This document shows, in pieces, positions 48,913 to 58,875 of a stretch of DNA of 64,000 nt; the stretch's first letter is position 1; each line of letters starts with the position of its first letter. The translations under genes and the position numbers were made by a program. The notes beneath the pieces are model-generated. The model was given only the letters and a program-made list of their open reading frames with translations, made no database searches and was not told where the DNA came from. The stretch covers positions 1,860,001-1,924,000 of the forward strand of contig NZ_CP023407.1 of the NCBI RefSeq assembly GCF_003665435.1. Reading direction: 5' to 3'. This DNA is from Streptomyces fungicidicus. GTDB lineage: Bacteria; Actinomycetota; Actinomycetes; Streptomycetales; Streptomycetaceae.

Positions 48913-50919
48913 TCACCTGTTCCATGAGCGGCGGGCCGCGGCGACCTGGGTGAGCACCTGGTCGAGGATCTGGCTGCCCGGCGGGACGACCGGCGGCTCG
49001 TACGTCCAGGCGTGGCCGACCCATGGGTCGGCCAGATGGTCGTCGGGCACGGGCGTCAGCCGCAGCAGCGCCCGCCACAGCGGGTCGAGGAGCGGGCCGT
49101 AGCCCGCGGACTCACCGCGGTCGGCGACCATCATCAGATGGACCCCGACGGACGGTCCCTCGTCGGCGAGATAGCGCAGCTGGTTGACGGCGCGGTCGTC
49201 GAAGCCGTGCGGGAAGTCGTTGACGATCAACAGCTGCTGGGAGGTGTCGAAGCCGGGCGGCAGCGCGTCCGGGGCGCCTCCGCGCAGCGCCATCTGCACC
49301 AGGTCGACCCGCTGGGTGAGCCTGCCCAGTACGTCCGTCACACCCGCGGCGCCCTGGGCCGGCGGGGCCGCCAGCACGCCGGTCCGCGTCAGCGGCGCCA
49401 GCGCCTGTGCCCCGGATCCGGCCGGATCGATGACGTGCACGGTGAACTCGCCCGCCGGGTAGACGGCGAGCAGCCGCGCCGCGTGCGCCACCGCCGTCTC
49501 CATCGCGAGGCGCCGCATGTCGTGGGAGTCGGTGAACGTCCCGTCGACCGAGTCGGTGCGTCCGCTGTCGATCCACAGCCCGCGCTCCAGCGGCAGCCGG
49601 AGCAGCATCGGGATGCGGATCCGGTCGGCCTCGGGCAGCCGGAGGTCGCCCAGGCGCAGCGCCATGGGTATCTCCATGGGCACCCGGTAGGCGTGCCAGG
49701 CGGGGTTGTCCCAGCGGGCGAACGCCGGGGGCAGGGCGGGCTCGACGACGTCGGCCTCGGCGACGAGCTGGGCGAGGTCCCGGTCGAGGGCCTCGCGCGC
49801 CTGGGCGACCAGCTGGGCGTGCCGGGCCCGGGCTGCCTCGCGGGCCGCGTCGCCCTGGCCGCCGATCCGGCTGCGCGGGTCGGACAGAGCCTGCTCGAGC
49901 TCCTTGTCCATCCGTGACTCGGCGAAGTCGGCGGCGCTGCGGTAGGCGGCGGTGGTGCGGGCCAGGTCCTCGAACATGCCCCACACCTGGTTGTACAGCC
50001 GCTCCTCCATCGACCAGCCGGTCGCGTCGCCCGCGACGGGCTGGGCCGGCTGTCCGGGCCGCGCCGGCGGCGCGGTGGGCGGGGGCGGCGGCGGGGCGGA
50101 TGTCTGCCGGCGCGGGTGGCTGTAGTCGATCGGGCCGCCCGGGGTCGTGGACGGGTCCGCGGCGCCGCCCGCGCCGTACGACGGCTGCGGTCCGGTCTGT
50201 CCCGGGCCGCCGCCCGGCTGCCCGCCGTACGACGGGGGTACGGCGCCGGGGGCGCCCTGCGGTGCGGCGCCGCCCTGGTCGGGGCCGACCGCGGGGGCGG
50301 CCGGCTGGCGGGAGCGGTCGCCGTCGGCGGTGCGGGGCGGGGGCGCCTGCACGGAGCGGGCGAGGCCCCGCGCGACCGCCTCGTTGATGCTGCCCGCGAG
50401 CGGGACGGCCTCGGGCAGGCCCTGGTCGGTGAGGAGTTCGGCCAGCCCGCCGGCGTAGCCCTGGCCGACGGCGCGCACCTTCCAGGCGCCCTGCCGCCGG
50501 TAGAGCTCCAGGGCGACGACGGCCGTCTCGGCCTCCAGGCCGGTGATGGTGTAGCTGGCGACCTCGTCGCCGTCCAGGCCGGTGACGGCGACGAAGGGGG
50601 CCGCGACGGCGCCGAACCGGGCGGGTCCCGGGCCGCCGTCCGGGACGGGCAGGGCGAGCAGCACACTGACGCGGTGGACCGCGTCCGTCATGGCATCCAG
50701 GTCCACCGCGAGACGGTGGTCGGCTGCCGCCTGACGCGACACCTCCAGACCGGGCTGGGTGGGTGCGCCCGGGTGGGCCACCCACTCCACTCCGTGGATC
50801 CGGCCGGTCTCGTCACCGAGCGCGGCCGCGGCCACGACCGGCGTGCCGGCCGAGACCCGGATCTCCAGACGGGACTGGGAAAGCGGGTGGTTCTGTCCCC
50901 GCACCAGCTCGGCCGTCAT
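48913..50919 (-). CDS. TerD-domain protein fused to a degenerate FtsK/HerA-like domain
   Basis: 668 residues. Residues 1-190 are a TerD domain (LVRGQNHPLSQSRLEIRVSAG, SYTITGLEAETAVVALELYRRQGAWKVRAVGQGYAGGLAELL). Residues about 195-300 are a Pro/Gly/Gln-rich linker. The C-terminal ~360 residues include a helical part (AYRSAADFAESRMDKELEQALSDP) and a domain with FTVHVIDPAGSGAQAL, QLLIVNDFPHGFDDRAVNQL and VGVHLMMVADRGES. That pattern recalls the FtsK/HerA ATPase core (Walker B-like LLIVNDF), but the expected GxxxxGKS is absent (SGRTDSVDG). Ter-stress system component; mechanism unknown. Confidence 0.75.
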   Translation of the reverse strand: MTAELVRGQNHPLSQSRLEIRVSAGTPVVAAAALGDETGRIHGVEWVAHPGAPTQPGLEVSRQAAADHRLAVDLDAMTDAVHRVSVLLALPVPDGGPGPARFGAVAAPFVAVTGLDGDEVASYTITGLEAETAVVALELYRRQGAWKVRAVGQGYAGGLAELLTDQGLPEAVPLAGSINEAVARGLARSVQAPPPRTADGDRSRQPAAPAVGPDQGGAAPQGAPGAVPPSYGGQPGGGPGQTGPQPSYGAGGAADPSTTPGGPIDYSHPRRQTSAPPPPPPTAPPARPGQPAQPVAGDATGWSMEERLYNQVWGMFEDLARTTAAYRSAADFAESRMDKELEQALSDPRSRIGGQGDAAREAARARHAQLVAQAREALDRDLAQLVAEADVVEPALPPAFARWDNPAWHAYRVPMEIPMALRLGDLRLPEADRIRIPMLLRLPLERGLWIDSGRTDSVDGTFTDSHDMRRLAMETAVAHAARLLAVYPAGEFTVHVIDPAGSGAQALAPLTRTGVLAAPPAQGAAGVTDVLGRLTQRVDLVQMALRGGAPDALPPGFDTSQQLLIVNDFPHGFDDRAVNQLRYLADEGPSVGVHLMMVADRGESAGYGPLLDPLWRALLRLTPVPDDHLADPWVGHAWTYEPPVVPPGSQILDQVLTQVAAARRSWNR

Positions 50920-50971
50920 CGCCTTCGTCCCCCCGTGTCGCGTGTGTGGCTGCGCAGATCGCCGTCGGTGC

Positions 50972-51550
50972 CTAGAGAACCGGCAGGATCGCCGGCATCA
51001 GGTCCTGGAAGGTGCGGCCGTTGGCCGGGTTGCCGAGGGCCGTCATCGTCCAGCCCGAACCCGAGCGGTGCACCTTGGCCATGATCTGGGCCGTGTAGGC
51101 CCCGCCGCCGGCCAGCGTGTAGCGGGCGAGCTCCTGGCCGTTGGTCTCGTCGACGAGGCGGCAGAACGCGTTCTGCACCTCCTGGAAGGTCTGGCCCGTG
51201 AAGGAGTTCACGGTGAAGACGATCTGGTCGATGTGGACCGGGACCCGGGAGAGGTCGACGAGGACGGCCTCGTCGTCGCCGCCCTGGCCGACACCGCCGA
51301 CGAGGTTGTCGCCGGTGTGGCGCACGGAGCCGTCGTCGCTCACCAGGTGACGGAAGAAGACGACGTCGACCGGCTGCTTGTCGGCGAACAGGACGGCGGA
51401 GGCGTCCAGGTCGATCTCGCGGGTGCGCGAGCCGAACAGGCCACGACGGGGAGCCGCCTGCCAGCCGAGACCCATGCGCACGGCGGTCAGGCTGCCTCCG
51501 TCGTTCTTCTGCAGACTGATGGCCTGACCCTTGGTCATGTTGACGGTCAC
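50972..51550 (-). CDS. TerD-family tellurium/stress resistance protein
   Basis: 192 residues, the standard TerD length, from GTG 51550 with GAGGGG about 10 nt upstream (ATG 51538, four codons later, lacks a site). TerD proteins are Ca2+-binding beta-sandwich proteins. Signatures: MTKGQAISLQKNDGG, LDASAVLFADKQPVDVVFFRH, the acidic Ca2+-binding GGVGQGGDDEAVLVDLSRVP, and ARYTLAGGGAYTAQIMAKVHR. 52 nt upstream of the TerD-fusion gene on the same strand, likely one transcript. Confidence 0.94.
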   Translation of the reverse strand: MTVNMTKGQAISLQKNDGGSLTAVRMGLGWQAAPRRGLFGSRTREIDLDASAVLFADKQPVDVVFFRHLVSDDGSVRHTGDNLVGGVGQGGDDEAVLVDLSRVPVHIDQIVFTVNSFTGQTFQEVQNAFCRLVDETNGQELARYTLAGGGAYTAQIMAKVHRSGSGWTMTALGNPANGRTFQDLMPAILPVL

Positions 51551-51684
51551 GCGCTGATTCCCCTCTCGAACTGTCCCCTGTTGCCGCGCGATCGCGGTTG
51601 ACCAGAACCCTACGCAGGGGCACTGACAGTGACGTACCCAGGGCCGCACTTTGTGTCGTTCTTGCAACACACCGTGCGCGGCCG

Positions 51685-53826
51685 TCAGGAGAGACCGGCC
51701 TCCTGCATCTGCCGCAGCTCCTTCTTCATCTCGGACACCTCGTCGCGCAGCCGGGCCGCGATCTCGAACTGGAGGTCCGCGGCGGCGGTCCGCATCCGCG
51801 CGGTGAGCTCCTCGATCTGCTCGGTGAGCTCGGCGGCGGGGCGGTCGGTCGGCACGGTCTCGGCGGCCCTGCCCTTGGCGCTCTTCGCTCCCTTGGCCGC
51901 CTTGCCGCCGAGGGAGGGGACGGGCGCCTTGGTACCGCCGCCGTCCTTCTTGGCCTGGCGGTAGCCGGAGCCGAGCAGCTGCTCGGTGTCGATGTCCTCG
52001 CGGGCGATCTGCGCCACGATGTCGTTGATCTTCTTGCGCAGCGGCTGCGGGTCGATGCCGTTCGCCGTGTTGTACGCGACCTGCTTCTCCCGGCGGCGGT
52101 TGGTCTCGTCGATGGCCTTCTCCATCGCCGGGGTGATCTTGTCGGCGTACATGTGCACCTGGCCGGAGACGTTGCGCGCCGCGCGGCCGATGGTCTGGAT
52201 CAGGGAGGTGCCGGAGCGCAGGAAGCCCTCCTTGTCGGCGTCGAGGATGGCCACCAGGGACACCTCGGGCAGGTCGAGCCCCTCCCGCAGCAGGTTGATG
52301 CCAACGAGGACGTCGTACTCGCCGCTGCGCAGCTCCCGCAGCAGCTCCACCCGGCGCAGGGTGTCGACGTCGCTGTGCAGGTAGCGCACCTGGATGCCGA
52401 GTTCCAGGAAGTAGTCGGTGAGGTCCTCGGCCATCTTCTTGGTGAGGGTGGTGACCAGGACGCGTTCGTCCTTCTCCACGCGGGTGCGGATCTCGTGCAC
52501 CAGGTCGTCGATCTGGCCCTCGGTGGGCTTGACCACGACCTCGGGGTCGACGAGGCCGGTGGGCCGGATGATCTGCTCGACGACGCCGTCCGAGCGGGAC
52601 AGCTCGTACTGGCCGGGGGTGGCGGACAGGTAGACGGTCTGGCCGACGCGCTCCTGGAACTCCTCCCACTTCAGCGGCCGGTTGTCGAGCGCCGAGGGGA
52701 GCCGGAAGCCGTGGTCGACGAGGGTGCGCTTGCGGGAGGCGTCGCCCTCGTACATGGCGCCGATCTGCGGCACGGTGACGTGCGACTCGTCGATGACGAG
52801 GAGGAAGTCGTCCGGGAAGTAGTCGAGCAGGGTGTTCGGCGGGGAGCCGGGCGAGCGGCCGTCGAAGTGCATCGAGTAGTTCTCCACGCCGGAGCAGGAG
52901 CCGATCTGGCGGAGCATCTCGATGTCGTACGTGGTGCGCATCCGCAGGCGCTGGGCCTCCAGCAGCTTGCCCTGCTTCTCCAGGTCGGTCAGGCGCTCGC
53001 CGAGTTCCTTCTCGATGTCGTTGACCGCGCGCTCCAGGCGCTCGGGGCCGGCGACGTAGTGCGAGGCGGGGAAGATGTACAGCTGCTGGTCGTCGCTGAT
53101 GATCTCGCCGGTGAGCGGGTGGAGCGTGGACAGCGCCTCGATCTCGTCGCCGAACATCTCGATGCGGACGGCGAGCTCCTCGTAGACCGGGAAGATCTCG
53201 ATGGTGTCGCCGCGGACGCGGAAGGTGCCACGGGTGAACGCCATGTCGTTGCGCGTGTACTGGATGTCGACGAAGCGGCGCAGCAGCTCGTCCCGGTCGA
53301 ACTCGTCGCCGACGCGGAGGGGGACCATGCGGTCCACGTACTCCTGCGGCGTGCCCAGGCCGTAGATGCAGGAGACGGAGGCGACCACGACGACGTCGCG
53401 GCGGGTGAGCAGCGAGTTGGTCGCCGAGTGGCGCAGCCGCTCGACCTCCTCGTTGATCGAGGAGTCCTTCTCGATGTAGGTGTCCGACTGCGGGACGTAC
53501 GCCTCGGGCTGGTAGTAGTCGTAGTACGAGACGAAGTACTCGACGGCGTTGTTCGGCAGGAGCTCGCGGAACTCGTTGGCCAGCTGGGCGGCGAGCGTCT
53601 TGTTCGGCGCCATGACCAGGGTGGGGCGCTGGAGTTTCTCGATCATCCACGCGGTGGTGGCGGACTTGCCGGTGCCGGTCGCGCCGAGCAGGACGACGTC
53701 CTTCTCGCCTGCTCCGATGCGCCGGGCGAGGTCGGCGATGGCCGTCGGCTGGTCGCCGTTGGGCTGGTAGGGGCTGACGACCTCGAAGGGCGCCACCGAG
53801 CGTTCGATCTGGGAAACGGGCCGCAT
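51685..53826 (-). CDS. uvrB: UvrABC system protein B
   Basis: 713 residues from ATG 53826 ([22 protein letters not shown]); an ATG at 53856 would add ten. Helicase-like subunit that verifies lesions. Walker [14 protein letters not shown], beta-hairpin [30 protein letters not shown]-like DESHVTVPQ, helicase motif [11 protein letters not shown], and the C-terminal UVR domain ([34 protein letters not shown]) that meets UvrC. A ~40-residue Ala/Lys/Gly linker precedes the UVR motif. Confidence 0.96.
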   Translation of the reverse strand: MRPVSQIERSVAPFEVVSPYQPNGDQPTAIADLARRIGAGEKDVVLLGATGTGKSATTAWMIEKLQRPTLVMAPNKTLAAQLANEFRELLPNNAVEYFVSYYDYYQPEAYVPQSDTYIEKDSSINEEVERLRHSATNSLLTRRDVVVVASVSCIYGLGTPQEYVDRMVPLRVGDEFDRDELLRRFVDIQYTRNDMAFTRGTFRVRGDTIEIFPVYEELAVRIEMFGDEIEALSTLHPLTGEIISDDQQLYIFPASHYVAGPERLERAVNDIEKELGERLTDLEKQGKLLEAQRLRMRTTYDIEMLRQIGSCSGVENYSMHFDGRSPGSPPNTLLDYFPDDFLLVIDESHVTVPQIGAMYEGDASRKRTLVDHGFRLPSALDNRPLKWEEFQERVGQTVYLSATPGQYELSRSDGVVEQIIRPTGLVDPEVVVKPTEGQIDDLVHEIRTRVEKDERVLVTTLTKKMAEDLTDYFLELGIQVRYLHSDVDTLRRVELLRELRSGEYDVLVGINLLREGLDLPEVSLVAILDADKEGFLRSGTSLIQTIGRAARNVSGQVHMYADKITPAMEKAIDETNRRREKQVAYNTANGIDPQPLRKKINDIVAQIAREDIDTEQLLGSGYRQAKKDGGGTKAPVPSLGGKAAKGAKSAKGRAAETVPTDRPAAELTEQIEELTARMRTAAADLQFEIAARLRDEVSEMKKELRQMQEAGLS

Positions 53827-53866
53827 GTCATCCACCGTACGACCCCCCACTGACAACGGGCGGTGA

Positions 53867-54730
53867 TCAGCGGCGCTGCGGGGTCCGGGATCGGCGCTCC
53901 ACCGGCCCGCGGGCCCGCAGCCGGGAGCGGGCCGGGCGGTGGTGGGCCGGCGAGTGGGCGGGGACGCCGGGCTTGTGCTCGGCGGGGGGCGCGACGGTTC
54001 CGCCCGCGACGATCAGCGGGTCGAAGATCACCACGACGCCCGCGAGGACGAGGAGCGCGAGCGGGCCGGCCATCATCGGTCCGAGCAGGGCGGCCGCGGA
54101 CTCCCCCACGGCGGGCTCGGCCGTGCCGTGGACGTGGACGTCGAGGGCGGCCATGCCGGTGTAGTGCATCCCGGTGACCGCCAGTCCCATGACGAGGCTG
54201 GCTCCCACGCTCCACAGGAAGCCCTTCACCTGTCCGGCCGCCCACAGGGCCGCGCTGGCGGCCGCCATGGCGATGACCACGGACGCGGCGACGGTGAGGC
54301 CGTCGTACTCCAGGCGTCCGTCGAGGCTCATCCCGGCCATGCCGAGGTAGTGCATCGAGGCGATGCCGAGGCCGGTGATGGTGCCCCCGGTGAACAGCGC
54401 GGTCCCGGAGGCGCCCCGGTAGCCGACGATGAAGATCCCGACGCCCACCATGACGACGGCGACGGCCAGGCTCGCGAACGTCATGGCCCGGTCGTAGTGG
54501 ATCGGTGTGCCCTCGATGCTGAAGCCCGTCATGGCGACGAAGTGCATCGTCCATATGCCGGAGCCGATGGCGGCGGAGCCGAGGGCGAGCCAGCCGGGCC
54601 GCCAGCTGCGGGACATCCGCATGGCTCTGGTGGTGCAGCGCAGGCCCAGGGCGCCTCCGAGGCAGGCCATGAGGAAGGCCACCAGTGGTGTGACCAGGCC
54701 GTAGCTGAATCCGTCGACCGTGCTCTGCAT
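53867..54730 (-). CDS. MHYT-domain integral membrane sensor
   Basis: 287 residues from ATG 54730 with GAAGGG upstream. Seven predicted membrane helices with the MHYT repeats [18 protein letters not shown] and MHYTGMAAL, whose Met/His/Asp residues are proposed copper/diatomic gas-sensing sites. In other bacteria MHYT often precedes GGDEF/EAL domains; here it stands alone with a basic, Pro/Arg-rich C-terminal tail of ~45 residues. Separated from uvrB by 40 bp. Confidence 0.88.
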   Translation of the reverse strand: MQSTVDGFSYGLVTPLVAFLMACLGGALGLRCTTRAMRMSRSWRPGWLALGSAAIGSGIWTMHFVAMTGFSIEGTPIHYDRAMTFASLAVAVVMVGVGIFIVGYRGASGTALFTGGTITGLGIASMHYLGMAGMSLDGRLEYDGLTVAASVVIAMAAASAALWAAGQVKGFLWSVGASLVMGLAVTGMHYTGMAALDVHVHGTAEPAVGESAAALLGPMMAGPLALLVLAGVVVIFDPLIVAGGTVAPPAEHKPGVPAHSPAHHRPARSRLRARGPVERRSRTPQRR

Positions 54731-55006
54731 GCGCGGCTGCCCTTCCGCCTGTTCGTCCCACAACGTACTGAAATGAGCCCCCTCCCAGGGCCGCGACGGC
54801 GGTCCGGGTGACGCAGAGAGTATGACCCCACCGGAATGGTCGAACGACTTTCCGGCAAAGAAACACGTCCTTGCCCCAGGTGTGTGGCACCAGTGTGCGG
54901 AGTTCGGGCAACCCCGTTCAATCTGTGGCCATCCCGCACCCGTCTCGCGTTGACCGTCTGCTGTCACAGTTGAGCTCAATGTGATCGTTCGACGCGAGGA
55001 GTACGC
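54731..55006. promoter_or_regulatory. Divergent promoter region between MHYT and glycerophosphodiesterase genes
   Basis: 276 bp without a gene. Contains a more AT-rich block (54820-54990, ATGGTCGAACGACTTTCCGG and GTTGAGCTCAATGTGATC) where promoters probably lie. I looked for PhoP-type GTTCACC direct repeats, expected for glycerophosphodiesterases, and saw none convincing. Confidence 0.4.
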
Positions 55007-55879
55007 ATGCACGCACGCGCTGTCGCCGCATCGACCACCGCGCTCCTGGGGACCGCCGCCCTCCTGCTCCCGCTCTCCCCCGCGCGGGCCGCCGAGAGCT
55101 CCGCGCCGCCCCTGGTGATAGCCCACCGGGGCGCGTCCGCGTACGCCCCCGAGAACACCCTGGCCGCCGTCGACAGGGCGGCCGAACTCGGCGCGGACTG
55201 GGTGGAGAACGACGTCCAGCGGACCAGGGACGGTGAACTCGTCGTCCTGCACGACGACAGCCTCCAGCGCACCACGGACGCCGAGCAGGTCTTCCCCGAC
55301 CGGGCGCCGTGGAAGGTGAAGGACTTCACCGCCGCGGAGATAGCCCGGCTGGACGCGGGCAGCTGGTTCGACCCCGCGTACGCGGGCGCGCGCGTGCCGA
55401 CGCTGGAACAGTACGTGCGCCGTGTCGAACTGCACGGCCAGAAGCTGCTGCTGGAGATCAAGAACCCTCAGCTGTACCCCGGCATCGAGGGCGAGATCAT
55501 CAAGGTGCTGGGCAACGAGGGCTGGCTGGACCGCGGGCACGTGGGGCAGCGGCTGGTCGTGCAGAGCTTCAGCGCGGACAGCGTACGGACGGTCCACGAT
55601 CTGCGGCCCGCGGTGAAGACGGGGTTCCTGGGCACGCCGCCGGTGTCGGACCTGCCCGCGTACGCGGCCTTCACCGACCAGATCAACCCCTCGTACGGTT
55701 CCCTCTCCTCCGGTTACGTCGCCGCCGTGCACGCCTTCAAGGGACCGCACGGCAAGCCGCTGGAGGTGTGCACCTGGACCGTGAACGACGCGGCGGCCGC
55801 CCGGCGGGTCGCCGGGTACGGGGTCGACGGGATCATCACCAACACGCCCGACGTGGTGCGGGACGCGGTGGGCGGCTGA
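55007..55879 (+). CDS. Secreted glycerophosphodiester phosphodiesterase
   Basis: 290 residues from ATG 55007 with GAGGAG upstream. N-terminal signal peptide (MHARAVAASTTALLGTAALLLPLSPARA). Catalytic GDPD signature AHRGASAYAPENTLAAVDRAAELGADWVENDVQRTRDGELVVLHDDSLQRTT: the HR, EN(T), E-ND and HD residues are all present. C-terminal GVDGIITNTPDVVRD is family-typical. Releases sn-glycerol-3-phosphate from glycerophosphodiesters outside the cell. Confidence 0.94.
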   Translation: MHARAVAASTTALLGTAALLLPLSPARAAESSAPPLVIAHRGASAYAPENTLAAVDRAAELGADWVENDVQRTRDGELVVLHDDSLQRTTDAEQVFPDRAPWKVKDFTAAEIARLDAGSWFDPAYAGARVPTLEQYVRRVELHGQKLLLEIKNPQLYPGIEGEIIKVLGNEGWLDRGHVGQRLVVQSFSADSVRTVHDLRPAVKTGFLGTPPVSDLPAYAAFTDQINPSYGSLSSGYVAAVHAFKGPHGKPLEVCTWTVNDAAAARRVAGYGVDGIITNTPDVVRDAVGG

Positions 55880-55923
55880 GGCTTCCGCCCGCGTTGTCAG
55901 TGGCGGGCCGTACGGTGAGGCGC

Positions 55924-56478
55924 ATGGACAGCCATGGGCAGTACGAGCAGCGGGTGGTGTGGGCCGTCGTCGGCACCGGCATCGGCCCGCTGCTGCTGGC
56001 CGCGACCCGCGAGGGCCTGGTCAACGTCGTCTTCCACGCCACGGACGAGGTGCGCGACGGCGCGCTGGAGCGGCTGGCGTCCCGGCTGGGCGCCGAACCG
56101 GTGGAGGACCCCGCCTCGCCGCTGCTGGCGGAGGCGATACGCCAGGTGGAGGCGTACTTCGCCGGCGAGCGGCACGGCTTCGAGCTGCCTCTGGACTGGT
56201 CGCTGATATCGGGCTTCAACCGCGAGGTGCTGCGGGAGCTGGCCTCCGGGGTGCCCTTCGGCACGGTCGTCGGGTACGGCGATCTGGCGGGCCGGGTCGG
56301 CCAGCCCGGCGCCGCGCAGGCCGTGGGCATGGCGATGGGCGCCAATCCGCTGCCGGTGGTCGTGCCGTGCCACCGGGTCGTGGAGAGCGGCGGCGGCATC
56401 GGCGGCTTCGGAGGCGGCCTGGAGACCAAGCGCCGCCTCCTGGCCCTGGAGGGCGTCCTCCCCGAGCCCCTGTTCTAG
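55924..56478 (+). CDS. Methylated-DNA-protein-cysteine methyltransferase
   Basis: 184 residues from ATG 55924. Active-site Cys in PVVVPCHRVVESGGGIGGFGGG, the helix-turn-helix-like FNREVLRELASGVPFGTVVGYGDLAGRVGQPGAAQAVGMAMGANPLP preceding it. Ogt/AGT-type suicide repair of O6-alkylguanine. Near UvrB, so another DNA repair gene in this neighbourhood. Confidence 0.93.
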   Translation: MDSHGQYEQRVVWAVVGTGIGPLLLAATREGLVNVVFHATDEVRDGALERLASRLGAEPVEDPASPLLAEAIRQVEAYFAGERHGFELPLDWSLISGFNREVLRELASGVPFGTVVGYGDLAGRVGQPGAAQAVGMAMGANPLPVVVPCHRVVESGGGIGGFGGGLETKRRLLALEGVLPEPLF

Positions 56479-56493
56479 GACGCGGGGACGGCC

Positions 56494-56922
56494 TCAGTCG
56501 TAGTGCCGCGCCTCGAAGACGTTGCCGTCCGGGTCGCGGAAGTAGAAGCTGCGCCGGGCCGGTCCCCGCGCGCCGAACGAGTCGTGCGAGATCTCGGACA
56601 CCGGCACGGAGCCCTCCTCCAGCCGGCCGCGCAGCGCGTCGAAGTCCCCCGACGGCAGCGACAGACACACGTGGTTGACGGGATGACCCGAGCTCTCCGC
56701 GGCCCCGGGGAGCATGCCCATCCGCTCGGCCTTGGCCCGCGGCATCAGGTCGAGGATCGTCTCCTCGTTGACCCGCACCGAGGGGAAGGGCGCCTCGCCG
56801 GCGGAGTAGTCGGTGAGCCTGACGGGCTCCAGTCCGACGGCCTTCTCGTAGAAGCCGGCGGCGGCGATGGGGTCGTTCACCCACAGCACGATGTGGTCGA
56901 GGCGTGTCGTGTGCTCCGTCAT
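56494..56922 (-). CDS. VOC-family (glyoxalase/dioxygenase fold) protein
   Basis: 142 residues from ATG 56922. Two beta-alpha-beta-beta-beta modules: metal-site His in RLDHIVLWVNDP and NHVCLSLPSGD, and the closing Glu in FYFRDPDGNVFEARHYD. Similar to glyoxalase I, fosfomycin thiol transferases and extradiol enzymes; which of these cannot be told. Upstream, a divergent 100-bp region faces psuG. Confidence 0.82.
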   Translation of the reverse strand: MTEHTTRLDHIVLWVNDPIAAAGFYEKAVGLEPVRLTDYSAGEAPFPSVRVNEETILDLMPRAKAERMGMLPGAAESSGHPVNHVCLSLPSGDFDALRGRLEEGSVPVSEISHDSFGARGPARRSFYFRDPDGNVFEARHYD

Positions 56923-57022
56923 GGCCACAGCCTCCGTGACGCCCATGAGTGCGCGCAAGGGGTTTGGCCCGGTGCGCCGCCCGCCAGAGATGAGGGAGAA
57001 CCGGCAGACAGGAGGCAGTCGC

Positions 57023-57934
57023 GTGGTGCTCATGGTGTCCGAAGAGGTACGGGAGGCGCTCGCCGCGAACCGGCCGGTGGTGGCCCTGGAGTCCACGATC
57101 ATCGCCCATGGGCTGCCCCGGCCGCGCAATCTCGAGGTGGCGCTGGAGCTGGAGGCGGCCGTGCGGCGGGAGGGCGCGGTGCCGGCGACGATCGCCGTGC
57201 TGGACGGGCGGCCTCGGGTCGGTCTGGACGAGAAGCAGCTGGAGCGGATCGCGAGCGGGGACGGCATACGCAAGCTGGGTCACCGTGATCTGCCGCTCGC
57301 GGTGGCCACGGAGGCGGACGGGGCGACCACGGTGTCGGCCACCGCCCTGCTGGCGGCGCTCGCGGGTGTGCGGGTGTTCGCCACCGGCGGGCTCGGCGGG
57401 GTGCACCGGGAGTGGACGGTGACCCAGGACGAGTCGGCCGACCTCGGTCTGCTGGCGCGGACGCGGATCACGGTGGTGTGCGCGGGGGTGAAGTCGATCC
57501 TGGACGTGCCGGCGACCCTGCAGCGGCTGGAGACGCTGGGGGTGGCTGTCGCCGGGTACGGCACGGACCGCTTCCCCGGCTTCTACCTGTCCGACTCGGG
57601 CCATCCCGTGGACTGGCGGCTGGACACCCCGGGGCAGGTCGCGGAGGTCATGCGGGCGCAGGACGCGCTGCGCGGGCCCGGCTCGGCGCTGATCGTGGCC
57701 AACCCGGTCGCCGAGGAGGAGCAGCTGGATCCCGTGCTGCACGCGCGGGTGCTCGACGAGGCGCTGCGCGCCTGCCGGGCGGAGGGCGTCACCGGCCAGG
57801 CGGTCACCCCGTTCCTGCTGGGCCATCTCGTCCGCGGCACCGACGGCGCCTCGCTCGCCGCGAACCTGGCGGCGGTCCGGGGCAACGTACGCCTGGCGGC
57901 ACGCGTCGCGGCGGCCTGGGCCGACGGAAGGTGA
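57023..57934 (+). CDS. psuG: Pseudouridine-5'-phosphate glycosidase
   Basis: 303 residues from GTG 57023 with AGGAGG 7 nt upstream. Cleaves pseudouridine-5'-P to uracil and ribose-5-P. Family features: ALESTIIAHGLPRPRN (catalytic Lys/Glu region), FATGGLGGVHREW, VCAGVKSILDVPATLQRLETLGVAVAGYGTDRFPGFY, NPVAEEEQLD. Four-base overlap with the following kinase. Confidence 0.93.
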   Translation: MVLMVSEEVREALAANRPVVALESTIIAHGLPRPRNLEVALELEAAVRREGAVPATIAVLDGRPRVGLDEKQLERIASGDGIRKLGHRDLPLAVATEADGATTVSATALLAALAGVRVFATGGLGGVHREWTVTQDESADLGLLARTRITVVCAGVKSILDVPATLQRLETLGVAVAGYGTDRFPGFYLSDSGHPVDWRLDTPGQVAEVMRAQDALRGPGSALIVANPVAEEEQLDPVLHARVLDEALRACRAEGVTGQAVTPFLLGHLVRGTDGASLAANLAAVRGNVRLAARVAAAWADGR

Positions 57935-58839
57935 CGGGGGCCGTGGGCAGCGGTGCGCTGCTGGTCGCCGGCGATGTGATCACCGATGTGGTGGCCCGGC
58001 ACCGGGGGCCGCTCGCCCCGGGTACGGACACGGCGGCGTCGATCCGCACGGTGCCGGGCGGCGCGGGCGCCAACGTGGCCTGCTGGGCGGCGTACCGCGG
58101 CACCGCCGAGGTGCGGCTGCTCGGGCGGGTGGGCGCGGACGCGGCGGCCTGGCACGAGCGGGAGCTCGCCGCCCGCGGGGTCCGTCCCCTGCTGGTCGTG
58201 GACGGGCGGGCGCCGACGGGCACGGTGATCTGCCTGGTCGACGGGGACGCGGCGGCCGAGCGGACCTTCCTCACCGACAGCGGCGCGTCGCTGCGGCTCG
58301 AACCGGCCGACTGGTCGGACGCGTTGCTGGACGGGGTGGCGCGGCTGCACCTGTCGGGCTATCTGCTGTTCGCCGAACCGAGCCGGGAGTTCGTCGCGGT
58401 GGCGTCGAAGGCGGCGCGGGCCCGCGGGGTGCCGGTGAGTCTGGATCCGGCGTCGGCGGGGTTCCTCGCCCGGCTGGGCGCCGACCGGTTCCTGTCGCTG
58501 GTCGACGGCGTGGACGTGCTGCTGCCCAGCCGTGACGAGGCCTGCCTGCTCACGGGGCTGCCCGACGTGGCGGACGCCGCGGCGCGGCTGAGCCGGCACG
58601 TCCCGCTGGTGGTGGCCAAGCAGGGCGCCGAGGGCGCGCTGCTCGCCCGGTCCGGGGAGGTGTACGCACGCGTCCCGGCCGAGCCGGTGACGCCCCGGGA
58701 CACCACGGGCGCGGGCGACGCCTTCACGGGCGCCTTCATCGCGGCCCTGCTCGCGGGCGCCGGCCCGGAACAGGCGGCTCGCGAGGGCTGCCGGGCGGGC
58801 GCGCGGGCGGTGGAACTGACGGGGGGCCGGCCGCCCTGA
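57931..58839 (+). CDS. PfkB-family kinase, probably pseudouridine kinase
   Basis: 302 residues from GTG 57931, coupled to psuG (GTGA). PfkB signatures: GGAGANVACWAAYRG and PRDTTGAGDAFTGAFIAALL with catalytic Asp. In characterised systems PsuK makes the substrate of PsuG, and the overlap with psuG makes pseudouridine the best guess. A general ribokinase-type role is not excluded, as the kinase sequence alone does not fix it. Confidence 0.85.
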   Translation: MTGAVGSGALLVAGDVITDVVARHRGPLAPGTDTAASIRTVPGGAGANVACWAAYRGTAEVRLLGRVGADAAAWHERELAARGVRPLLVVDGRAPTGTVICLVDGDAAAERTFLTDSGASLRLEPADWSDALLDGVARLHLSGYLLFAEPSREFVAVASKAARARGVPVSLDPASAGFLARLGADRFLSLVDGVDVLLPSRDEACLLTGLPDVADAAARLSRHVPLVVAKQGAEGALLARSGEVYARVPAEPVTPRDTTGAGDAFTGAFIAALLAGAGPEQAAREGCRAGARAVELTGGRPP

Positions 58840-58875
58840 CCCGCCCGGCGGACGGGCCGGGCCCCCTGGCGCGGG

